Below are positions 44,521-55,274 of a stretch of 64,000 nt of DNA, one piece after another. Source of the stretch: Halichondria panicea (Eukaryota > Porifera > Demospongiae > Suberitida > Halichondriidae); assembly GCF_963675165.1 (NCBI RefSeq), contig NC_087380.1, positions 3,773,803-3,837,802 on the forward strand, read 5' to 3'. The position numbers were made by a program, and so were the translations under genes. Within the stretch, counting starts at the first letter, position 1. The number at the start of each line of letters is the position of its first letter. Under the pieces are notes generated by a model. It did no database searches. It was not told the DNA's origin and was given only the letters and a program-made list of their open reading frames with translations.

Positions 44521-47363
44521 ATGGAGTCTTTTAGCGTGAACGTCAACAATAGGTTTGCGTTGTTTCTGGACGATGAAGATGACCCTGGTGATGTCATTAT
44601 GCCAGCTCCCGTCAAGAAAGAAGAGTCCACCAAATCTACTAAGATTTCGAAGCAGCCAGTTGGCAAGGGTGTGAAAGGCAAGGAAAATAAAGATAAAATC
44701 TCTCAGCAAGCCAACAAAAAGCCTGCTGAGAATGGAAACAAAAGTAAGTCTTGGTATAATATTAGGGTGTGACTGCAAGAAGCCTTGGGACCTGCATGCA
44801 TTGTCTAGTTGATTTTGTTTCTATCTGCCCACCAATGGCAATTGTTTTGTAGGTGCAGATCGCCCCCTGTCTAACTCGAAGGGTCCCCAGCGTTCAACAG
44901 GGGGTCGTGAGAGAATGGATAATCGACGAGATCGAGAGAGAGGTGACCGGGACGACAGACCCCCCAGGGCACCAAAAACTGGACGACCAAGACTGTCATC
45001 AAAGGAAAAGGTAAGAATGGAATTCCAACTGACAGTGTGAATGACTAGCTTTATGTTCCTTAGCTTCCAAATTGCATGAAGTTTGATGATCATGCATGGT
45101 TCTTAATTTCACTTGCTATCTGCAATGGTTGTTGTGTATGGATATTGAGAAGTTGGTTGCTTGGCTTGAACAACTGTCGTATAAACTATGATCTATGAAT
45201 ACGGGCGGGCGTGCTCATGAATTTACTTAAACCATGTCCATAGTTTGTTTTTGCATTACTCTCGTAATGGCAGCAATCAAATGAATATCCATATATGTAC
45301 CTAATACTAACTTGCCAACTGCTGTACTTTAAATTCGGTTGAATTATCAAACACACACAGGACGGTGAGGGTGGTTTTGGTAATCATAGTCAAGGTGACC
45401 AGAGAGACGAACGCAGTTCAAGAGACCGAGGAACGCGACCCTTCCGAGGGGGGAGAGGGGGGAACACTGGTGGTGGTGGCGGTGGGCTCAGAAAGAGAGA
45501 ATTTGAAAGACACAGCGGAAATGACAAGAGGTGTGACAATTTTCTTTTTGCAGCAACATTAATGCTTAATAATTTGCGTTCTTTTCTACAGTTCAGTAAA
45601 GCCGACTGAAAAGAGAGAAGGGGGAGGGGCCCACAACTGGGGACGTCAAGAGGACCAACCAAAGTAAGTACATCTTTAGTATGAACTATTGTGACTATAT
45701 AAAGGCATGTCCTAAACAAGCCATATGTGGTTTTACGTTGACAGTCAGTCCTCTTTTGCACTGCAATTCTCACCCCCTTTTTGTGCACACACTTACTTTG
45801 TACAGTCTCTCCACTCCACACACACACAGTGATGAGTGGACCAATGAGGAAGAGCCTCCGCAAGAGACTGAGCCTGTAACAAATGGCGAAGCCACCGAGG
45901 ACAAAACGTATGCCCACAAACCAATTGTTTAATTGCCAATAATATAATGCAGTGTATGGTTACATCAGCTACTGTAAAGAAGTACATTGATGTCTCACGT
46001 TACTACACATTGTTCTATGTAGTGGTGAGGAACAGGCCGATGAGGCGGCACCGGTAGACGAAGAGCCAGAAGAAATGACCCTTGAAGAATACAGAGCCAA
46101 GAACCCGACTGTAAGTGTCCTTATGTACTCGCTGTGTGTAGCCCTTGCTTGCACTAAACTAACAAATCTTGTAGAGCAACAGTATGAAACGGCTAACCTA
46201 CATACACGTGTAGTTGTTTTGCACACCTAACCTATAGCCTTATTCCCCCCCCTCCCCCCCTTGTTTCAGGGTCGAGTGAAAGCTGAAGTTGCGGAGAGAA
46301 AGGCAGGAGAGAATGTGGACAACACTCAGTGGAAGAACACCTTTCAACTGGAGAAGACAGGCGAGGAGGAGTTCTTCTCTGGAACCAGGGTGAGTGTCTC
46401 GTATTTCTCAAGGTACATGTACTGTACGAATTGAATTGAACTGATCAACTGTACAGAAAGTTTTAAGTAAGGGTACTCCCCTTAAAGAGTTGAGTGTTGC
46501 CCTAATAATAATAGCCACACTTCCAGGTGTTAGTCGTTGAGTGGCTCTTTTAGACCATGTTTTTGCTGACACCAAGTGCTTAGATTTGTTTAATCTGCAA
46601 CACATTAGTAGCTTTCATAACAATCCCAACTTGTTTACTTTGAAAGTAAAAAGGAAACCTGTTTATATATAATTATGTAATACACTATGAAGCATGTTGA
46701 TAATCAGCTGTGTTTCTGCAGGAAGTGATTGAGAAGCCCAAGACATCTGGACGAATCAAGACAACAATTGACACAACTGGCTTTTTCTTTAAGGATCAAG
46801 CAAGACGTGGACGTGGCCGTACCGCAGGGGGTCCAGGGGCCAGTAGGGGAACAGGACGTCGAGACGGAGAGGAACGTCGTGATGACGGAGATCGAAGAGT
46901 AGGCCGTGGAGATGGAGACCGAAGAGGTGATCGTGGAGATGGAGACCGACGAGGTGATCGTGGCGATGGGGACCGAAGAGGTGATCGTGGAGATGGGGAC
47001 CGAAGAGGTGATCGTGGAGACGGGGACCGAAGAGGAGAACGTGGTGATGGGGAGAGACGATTTGGCCGTGGTGACGGCGATCGAAGAGGTGGACGTGGTG
47101 ATGGCGACCGAAGGCGTGGCCGTGGCGATGGCGATCGAAGAGGTGGCCGTGGCGATGGCGACCGAAGAGATGGACGTGGAGATGGCGACCGAAGAGTTGG
47201 GCGTGGAGATGGCGACCGACAAGTTGGGCGTGGAGATGGCGACCGTAGAGATGGGCGAGGGGAGAGGAGACCGTTTGGTGGCGGCGGCGGCGGTGTACGA
47301 AAGCGTGACTATGCCCCTAATGTCGAAGATGAGAAAGATTTCCCATCACTGGGCGCTCAATGA
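44521..47363 (+). CDS. SERBP1/HABP4 family RNA-binding protein
   Basis: Exons 44521-44743, 44853-45010, 45361-45530, 45592-45663, 45830-45907, 46023-46110, 46270-46389 and 46722-47363; 516 residues, phases consistent. The start 'MESFSVNVNNRFALFLDDE' resembles the conserved N-terminus. 'EKREGGGAHNWG' (about 190-201), 'MTLEEYRA' and the following 'WKNTFQLEK' are hallmarks of the HABP4/PAI-RBP1 domain. The family binds mRNA and dormant 80S ribosomes in the cytoplasm, with nuclear shuttling through RG-rich tails. The last exon contains a tandem nine-residue array (RGDGDRRGD type, about 13 units) rather than the usual short RGG box, and ends 'EDEKDFPSLGAQ'. Its ortholog status (SERBP1 versus HABP4) predates the vertebrate split, so no symbol is given. 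Confidence 0.9.
46893..47262 (+). repeat. Coding minisatellite, 27-bp unit
   Basis: Units of the type 'cgtggagatgg.gaccgaaga' encode nine residues (RGDGDRRGD or RGDGDRRVG). Neighbouring copies at 46920-47030 are almost identical and later ones more diverged. Long frames in the other two phases (Met/Glu/Val or Ser/Thr rich) are by-products. Confidence 0.9.
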
Positions 47364-48066
47364 GTGACTATACCTCTCGAGGTTTTGCGCTAAACTCTGC
47401 TTGCTTTACTGTACTGTGGCAATAGTGATCGTGCATGTTGTACAATTATGTGTTTTGATTTGTGTCTGTATGTATCACTGCTGATACTTGTGTTGCACTG
47501 TACCTCATGTTTGTATCAATATTTTCCGCATACATTGATCATCGTTGAATACCACTGTGATAATTATAAGTCATAATTATTAGTGTTATAAAATTAATTT
47601 TAGGCCGAAGCTAGTCTCCCAGACCCTGAAAGAGAAAGAGATGATATATATCGGCTGGTCTCACGAGACTAGGCCGAAGCTAATTATAATCCACTGATCG
47701 CATGCCTTAATTGAGTGGGTGGAGTTTATATTTGTATGACTTGGGAGGAAATGTGTTGTGGTTTGCAGTGCACTGGATACCAATTAATAATCATAGTGGA
47801 TTTTTAGCGGTAGCGGTCGAGACCTTTTTTTTTTTATGAACTACCCGTGATACCATTCAATGTTTCGTGTTCCACATATTCATAATAATTATTGGCAGAG
47901 AACTATTGCGCGGTAGAATAATTTCGCAGGTATAATTTTCAGATGGTGCTCTACCAATAGGAAATTTCCACCGTCATTATAAGTTGCGGTATGTTATAAT
48001 AATTCCAGAGTGCATGCATGGCTGGATAACCAGTTTTCACATCGTTGTGAATTTACAGATGAATAA
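47364..48066. other. Convergent intergenic region, no gene seen
   Basis: It separates the 3' ends of the SERBP1-like gene (plus) and CCDC24 (minus). It contains AT-rich sequence and a direct pair of 'aggccgaagcta' (47602-47613 and 47672-47683), perhaps bounding a small insertion. Polyadenylation sites were not assigned. Confidence 0.5.
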
Positions 48067-50580
48067 TCAGGTACAATTATTTGAGTGAAAACTTAGTGTC
48101 TTTGTGTGAAGTTCTAATTGACTATCTCTTGTTCTTGGCTGTGAACTTCTTGTCTTGTGTGAATGAGATAATGCGCGATCACATACCTCAGTATGGGTTA
48201 TGATATTTTGATCTGTGTGTAGCTGGTTATCACAACCAGTTGCTAGACATTGTTCTGCTGTGCTCGAAGCACTTTCATTTTGACATTGATAAGTTCCTTG
48301 AGCAGTATCTTCGATTAACGCTGGGTTGGTTTTAGAGTCTTTCTTTCGAACTTGAGAAGCCCTAACGAGTGCTTGACTGCTATAGTTAGCCTTAGAGGGT
48401 GGTCTAGGTTGTAGAGTGGGTAATGGTGGGAGCTTGGTCTTTTGGGGGTGGACGGTAGGCCGTGGGGTAGCTTGAGATTCCTCTAACATAGCATGTTCCA
48501 GCTGGGTGCCAAAGGTTCGTAGCTCTGTGTGTGTGTGGGTATGTGTTAAGTTGGGACACATAATAAATAGTTGGCAGTTAGTAAAAAACTAGAACTATAG
48601 TTTTAGTATATAAGGCCAATTGTTTCCTTTGACGTCCTATATCTCAAGACAAATAGCTGCAGGAGACTTTGTGAGACCTAATAGGTACACCAGACTGCCA
48701 GTACATGGGAGTTTGTGCTTGAACGTGTGATCTACATCTACATGTACATTACTAACATTACGGTAGTTTTCACAACAACTGCATGTACATCACGTTGTCT
48801 ACAATATAGTATGTTTTGGAACCATTCTAACATTTTGCAAATGTTTTTGTTGGCTTGTGGTCCAGTACCTTGTACTGTAAGTCCTTATAGGACATAATCA
48901 ATGTATTACCTTTGATAGTCGGCTGGGTGTACACTGTGCGTGTCTGTTCGCCCTCCAGACAGCTTTGTAGGAACTCAATGTCCCTCTGATGCTGAGCACA
49001 CTCCTCTTTGAGAGCTTGCCTGTGTGAGATCAAAGGTATAGGTATAAACATGCAGGTATCTGTAATTAGCAGGTGTATGATTGTAGTGAATGTTCCCACT
49101 AATTTAAACCACCATCTATTCAATGTGTGTGAAGTGTGGTGAGTGCTACAAGGATGTACGTGTTTCACTCACTGAATCAATGTGTACACCCAAATTCGTA
49201 TGGGGTACTTTGCTTATTGGTTACATATAAAGTAACATGATACTATAATTACTGGAACTATATACATGTAAATGCAAAAGAAGGAAGTGTAGGTTGATAC
49301 ATTTGTACCACAAGTATGTCAACCAGTATGTCAACCTGAGATGACTGATGACAAGGTCAATGTCCATTGCATTCACACACTCGCTTTTCTCAGCTAACAC
49401 AGATGCTTGGCTGTGGAGGAAAGACACAACCCAATTAGTACAACAAATAATGCACACAAAACAAGGAACAGAAATGACTGTTTGCATACCACAAACCAGC
49501 TACCGTATAGCAAGTAATTTTTATCGGGTAAAAACTTTATTTGCTGATAATGAATTCATCACGTGCACTGTATTGCGTGCATTCTGGTAAAACCATGCCT
49601 AAAAGTTTTCATTAGTTCGTCAAGGCCCACTTGCCCACAAAAATAACCCACTATACGGTATAAGCCAAGGGTAAGTAAGGTATAAAAATGATTGTACCTT
49701 CCATCATGGCTTCCCGGGGTCAGCGATCGTAGAGGTGTCTCCCGTCCATCTTGTGAGCTGACAGCACTGAGTGGGCGGCTCCTCACACTCACGCAGCTCC
49801 CAGCATCACTACTGTCACAGCAACTACTCCTCCCACTCTTAACAGCCTCGCTCTCTACATAACGCAAAATATTTTCGTTTTTGTCTTGTCCTACACGGTC
49901 ATGTTTCGATTTTTTTTTTAGATACTCGATAAAGAAGATAATCTCTTGTATGAGTCTTTGTCTCAGTTCAGGTGGTTCTGCCAGGTGTCTGTGTAGTAAG
50001 GATGGGTTAGTGGTCTGCTCCTCTCTGTATTGCCTCCATATCTCAAGCAAGGTGGATACCTGTGGAGGGAAACACATTATAATTTTGTACAACATAAATT
50101 TTATAACTTTAGTGGCAGTACATGTAAGGCCAGACACAAAGTCACTTGCATGGTTCTAGCAGGCACTAAAAAGGTCACAAAGTTCAAAAAAGTGTTGTCG
50201 TTATGTTTTCATGGCCTACATGTAAAGCTGAAGCAGGCGGGCCTGAGAATCAATTAATTAACTTTGTTATGGCCATCACCTTAATTTGATTGTCATTGAA
50301 ACATTCCCTAACCTTAACCCTTCACCATTTACATGCGCTATGCCTTCCTACACCTACACCCAGACTATCATTATGTCTAAATACGATGTGTGAAATCACA
50401 CTAACCCAAACCTCTCACCTCTTCCCTGAGGTCAGCCACCTGTTCGATGAAGGATGCCCCCAGGACCCTCCGCACCTCGCCCACCTCTTTAGGGGGGCAA
50501 TGGCTCAGAACCAAACTCCACACAGAGAGACACAATTCAAAGGCTTCTAGAGAATCATCAGGACTGTCTGACAACATCAT
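48067..50580 (-). CDS. CCDC24: Coiled-coil domain-containing protein 24 homologue
   Basis: Exons 50419-50580 (start MMLSDSPDD), 49698-50059, 49336-49410, 48910-49019 and 48067-48524; 388 residues, phases consistent. The N-terminus 'LCLSVWSLVLSHCPPKEVGE' then 'VRRVLGASFIEQVADLREEV' matches the start of vertebrate CCDC24, and 'AMDIDLVISHLRQALKEEC' then 'QRDIEFLQSCLEGEQ' matches its central coiled coil. Between them are 'HLAEPPELRQRLIQEIIFFI' and a Ser/Arg-rich segment. The C-terminal exon is poorly conserved and Ser/Thr/Gln rich. The function of the family is not established. It starts about 370 bp from the divergent gene at 50952. Confidence 0.8.
49501..49660. mobile_element. MITE with TACCGTATAGC ends, 160 bp
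   Basis: Starts 'taccgtatagcaagtaattt' and ends with inverted 'aaaataacccactatacggta'. It lies in the CCDC24 intron between 49411 and 49697. Interior is unlike the other copies. Confidence 0.8.
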
Positions 50581-50951
50581 GACATGCTAATCAAGAAGAT
50601 CAAAGAAACGTTTACCTCTGTACTCACTTGGAAGGTTTATCCAGAGGTCGTTATGGAGATTAACTGTGGAATGTATCTAATTATGACTGTGTAAAAATAT
50701 TGCTGACAGATTCATTCCGTCTGCCGGTACAGTACAGTGGCACCGTGGAGGACAGGTGCTTGTAGTATAGCTAGTTATGTGACAGAGCTGCTACTGTTGT
50801 AGTGGTCGCCTCAACACTCTCTACATCAAGAGAAAAGAACTATAGCTACGCTAGAACTACTACCACCTTGGGCCCACCTTGGACACCTAGTACCTGGACC
50901 TTTGATGCCTACTTAATATCTACAGGCTCTTCAGTTTATATATCACAGGCC
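50581..50951. promoter_or_regulatory. Divergent promoter between CCDC24 and the Ser-rich gene
   Basis: About 370 bp between opposite start codons (50580 minus, 50952 plus). No TATA-like element is clearly placed and no repeat was seen. Confidence 0.45.
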
Positions 50952-53900
50952 ATGGCTGAATCTTGGAGACAAAAGCAAGTGGATATTGAACACTGGCTGC
51001 AAGGCATTCAGGTGTGAGCAAACTTGTGATAACCTTCATACTGTGTAAGGTGCCCTTGCATGTTGTGTTTGTATTTTATATGTAGACACGTACACCAGAC
51101 CTTTGTATCACCGTGCGTATGTACATTTTGTTGGGTGGGACATGAATATTTTGTATAAATGTTTTTGTAGAAAGTCTCGCAAACAGTTATTTTTTAGTGG
51201 CGCTTTAATTATACATGGCGTGGAATTCAATGCCAATGGTATTGCAATATTCACTATCACCTGCTACTGTGTCTGTTCTGTAGCTTGCTGCTTCTTTGAT
51301 CCCTTGATCATATTTTCAGTCTATACAGTCATGTAATTGCAACATTACGTACGTGGATCAAATAACCGACACTAGCTACAATGCCATTGCCTCAGGCATG
51401 TTGACCACTATCGACAGTAATTATGCAGTGTACACAGATAACGATTGGTACATGTAGTTAATGCCCACAGCATAAGGTGCCAACACCACAGCATGCTACA
51501 ATGTGTAATGTTTGTGCTTGTACAGAGTATGATTGCTTCTTGACTTCTGCCCACACAGCCCCTTATGAATCCGCCATTGTTGCTTTACACGTACACACTG
51601 TCTGCCAAGCTGCTACTTTAATTGCTGTTCGTGTACATGTATGTAGCAGAACAGGAACCTTTTGATTGCTAATTGGATAATATAATTAGAGACTCAATTT
51701 TATACAACGTAACATGTAAGTATGCATGTACCTCTTTTCTGTAGGCGCCTGACAGGGAGCTAACTTCTAGCTCTGACATTTTAACAACAGACCAGACCAC
51801 AATATCATCACCAATCGTCACACCATTCTCCTCTCCCCCAAACAACACAGAACTCTTATTCTCACCTCGTCCACAGCCCACTCCTGTCAATGAATCGTTG
51901 GCTTTCATCTCCATTCAATCCAAACTCACAGTATCTCCTCCTGCTATGAGCGACCCTATCGGCAGTACCAATAGTCCATCGTATGACACTGTGTCCAAAG
52001 GTAATTCTCCAGAATTTGGATACACTCAAAGCAGGAAAACCCAGTCTCCATTGCCAATGGCTACTCCAGAACAGAAGTTACCAAGTTTTGGCACATTTGA
52101 CGAAGATGACGACCCTTCACAAGATGTTGATATAAAGCGTGTTAACAAGTGGATCAACAGACCTCCAAGTAACCCAATGAGATATTTCGGTCGTGCTTCA
52201 ACCTCACCCGTTCTATTGCATAAAGACCATAATCCTATTAAGCGCAAAGAATCTGCTCCAATTGCCTTGTTCAGAGGCACTGCTGTCCCTAGATCAAACC
52301 TGGCACAAACTCTTACCGTGGCTACCCTTTCCCGTAAGAAAAGCCTCAGTGAACAAGACGTCAGTCAACTTGTGGAGAAAGAAAAAGAAAGACGAACGAG
52401 TAAAGGAGGGTATTCCTCTGATTCTGAAGTGAAAACAAATAATCCTGAGCCTCTAAATGATGACTCTAGTGACTTACAAAGCTCCACAGGTGCCTGTGGA
52501 CTTGGCAGTGACCTGTCTAGCTCTGACGGAGGGTGTATTAGTGACAAGAGCGCAGTATTACGGCGGGCACGACTTGCTAATGGTATGTTGCTGTCGGCAG
52601 AGAGTGTGGACGTGATTGAGACTAGACTGAGAGAAAGAAGACTCGGACTGGGGTAAGGTGTCATGTATAGAAGTGTATGAACACAGTATAAAGATACAGT
52701 GTACTACAATGTATACCAGGAGCACATAACACCCTATGCCGTGTATGTGCTCGTAATACTATGCTTTTCAAGAAATTGGTTTGTGCAAGAACCAGTTCCT
52801 ATTGAGTATCAACTCTGTTGTTGTTTTCTCAAAGCAATTCTTAGAAAAACAGTATTGTGCGTTCCTAAGCTTTGACATTAATGTAGCAGGTGCTCTGCAA
52901 TATCCTATATCTGCATCTGAGTGTCACTACCTGTGTAGCCAACTACCTAGATTAGTACCATGGTTACGCTTCCATACATGTAACCCCCAACAACTATTGA
53001 AAGAGTTGCCATGCAACAGCTACTGTGGAAGAATGAATCAAACCTTGTTATCGGTTTCCCCAGGCACAATATTGAAAGATGATACTGAATCTTAGCCATG
53101 TATACATGTTTACTAATAAATGTATTCAAGAGCGCTGTTGATGCATTACATGTGTATGTATACGTACTGTTTCTACGATCAGTGTAATTATTGACTCTTA
53201 CTCTCCATAGACCTACAGGGGGTCGAAATGATGATGCATGTACGTCCCCAGCACTGCTACTCTCCCCGACATCGCCCCCTCCACACCTCTCACGCCAATC
53301 TCGTCTCTCACGCAGTCCCACGCCCACTCCACCCACCTCACCTTATCACCTGTCCATCGTCCCACTCACTGTGCACTCAGGGACACCACCTCATACGAAA
53401 GCAACTCGAGTCACCCGGGAGAACGAGCTAGGGATATCCAAGAAGCAGCTGACACAGTTCAATATGTCCCAGCAGTTTAGCTTCGATACGACCAATGATG
53501 AGGACTTCAATAAACCTGCCAGACACCCTAAGTTCCTTAAGAGCAGGTTAGTGTGAGCAGGTCAGTCAGATTATTAGAGCTTTAATTTACAACAGTGTGC
53601 ATTGGCAAGTATTTGTGTGCACCATGATTATGACATGGTGGTTAAACCTATGAAGGAAGTAGAATAACTTTCATATGGTAACGTGATCTGGGTATTATAC
53701 ATGTAATAATGATAGGCTAGAGAAAGAATTTGAAGCATCTTGTTTCCATGCTTTCTCAGAGTGTTTGTTTAAATTGTGTTAGCTTTTAGTTCTGTTTCCC
53801 TTTATTTAGAACTTTGATGTTGTAAACGAACTAGCAAATAGCTAGTTGGTTTACAACAGCAATCTGTGATTTTTGTTTTAGCTCTGAAGCCTTAGTGAAA

Positions 53901-55112
53901 ATGTTTAGGTGTCTAAGCAGATCATGGGGTTTAGATTAGGAGGTCAGTGGAACAGAGGTCATTAATCCTACATGTACATCCTTCGATGTACATTATTATG
54001 GAAGCTGCATGAATAATTCAAGTTTGCACGCAGGGAACGATGAATTGAGTAGGAAATGATTGACATGATTGTTGCTAAAAGGTATGCAAAACATGTAACA
54101 CATGGTAAACCAGTTGGGCATGTGCAGCATTGATGCAATAATTGATGCAATGGCTGCTCTTAGACGTTGGCAGTGTGCAGCTCTTTTATCACTTTGGCAA
54201 CTAAGAACTAAACTTTAGTTTGCAAATCCACGAGTCAAAATCCAAGAAAAGGTGTCTAGAAGCTATCACTTGCACTTGCATTGCAATGATAGAGCAGTTA
54301 ACACACACACACACACACTACCGTATACCTCGCTGCGCATGTGACGCCAAGGGATAATGTCAACCATATCTCTGTATTGTTTACATAAGGCTGTCTGCCA
54401 TGGGACATGTTGTTGCTAAGTAGTTAATGAGCAGCTGAAAGCATTTAATTTAATGTTTACACCTGTAACCATAGTGACTATTTACCCAGCTCCAGTGAAT
54501 GTGCCTTGTTGATAATAGCCCACCTTTGAGTTGTAGGGATACAGGCCCCAACTTGGCTGTGTGGGGGAGAGACTTGATAATATTTGTACTCTGTTGCTAC
54601 ACAAACTTCTCTTCACCTCAAAAATGTAGACGTCCTTGAACGACTTTGTGTACAGTAAATAAAAGACAATTTGGGGCAAAACACAAGAAGCACATTCGTC
54701 CTTTGTAGAGCTATCTTTTAACTAAAGCCATGATATCAAAGGTTGTAATTATTTTTCCCCATGCAGTTTTCTGACCGGCACATCTCTCTCGAGCCTTGGT
54801 ATGGCCACACACCATCGCTCACATTCTGATATGAGCTTAATCAAATCACAATCCAATTCTAGACACGGCTCACTTCGCCACGACACTACAAACATTTACA
54901 GTGCTGATCGTCGATACAAGTCACAGCTTGATCTATCATCATCTAAAGTACATTCCGAAGTTGACGGAAGTAAACCGCTGACAATATATGAGCAGGTTCA
55001 GTTGAAGAAGTTGCAAACAGAGGGAAAAGAGGGAAGGACAAGTGGAAGCTTGAAAAAGACAAAAGTATTTAGACAGGACTCGGGATTGGGTACTCTCTCT
55101 ACTATTTCATAG
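50952..55112 (+). CDS. Unidentified Ser/Pro-rich, largely disordered protein
   Basis: Exons 50952-51011 (MAESWRQKQVDIEHWLQGIQ), 51745-52652, 53211-53546 and 54767-55112; 549 residues with matching phases. The first exon encodes a short amphipathic helix. Ordered-looking islands are 'VNKWINRPPSNPMRYFGR', 'RRARLANGMLLSAESVDVIE' with following 'TRLRERRLGL', 'QFNMSQQFSFDTTNDEDFN' and 'KPLTIYEQVQLKKLQTEG'. The rest is Ser/Thr/Pro with many SP/TP sites, including a run 'SRSPTPTPPTSP'. There is no signal peptide or membrane segment. I do not recognise the family; it could be a cytoskeletal or scaffold protein. Intron 3 (1.2 kb) holds a partial dispersed repeat D. The next gene on the same strand starts only 162 bp after the stop. 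Confidence 0.75.
54175..54345 (+). repeat. Dispersed repeat family D, partial copy
   Basis: Contains 'ttgcaaatccacgagtcaaa', 'atccaagaaaaggtgtctag', a (CA) run and 'taccgtatacctcgctgcgc'. The 5' part is missing. Confidence 0.65.
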
Positions 55113-55274
55113 CATTTTCTTTTCCTGTTTTGTCTGATTGTTTGTTTATGAATACATGTACAGCAGTGTTAATGACTGGGGATAATTTTAGGATAAATTC
55201 GAATATTATAAAGCGGTTTTTTACTTTCACAGTTTCAGTCAATACTAAGATATTTCTTTAGCGACCGTTGCAGA

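Noticed and set aside
45390-45917. 175-residue minus-strand frame opposite the SERBP1-like gene
   Set aside because: Lies antisense to three well-supported exons and their introns; Pro-rich stretch is the complement of the Gly-rich coding region.
46704-47367. Long frames over the SERBP1-like last exon in two other phases (Ser/Thr-rich on minus, Met/Glu/Val-rich on plus)
   Set aside because: By-products of the 27-bp coding repeat; the RGD/GDRR frame is the one joined in phase to seven upstream exons.
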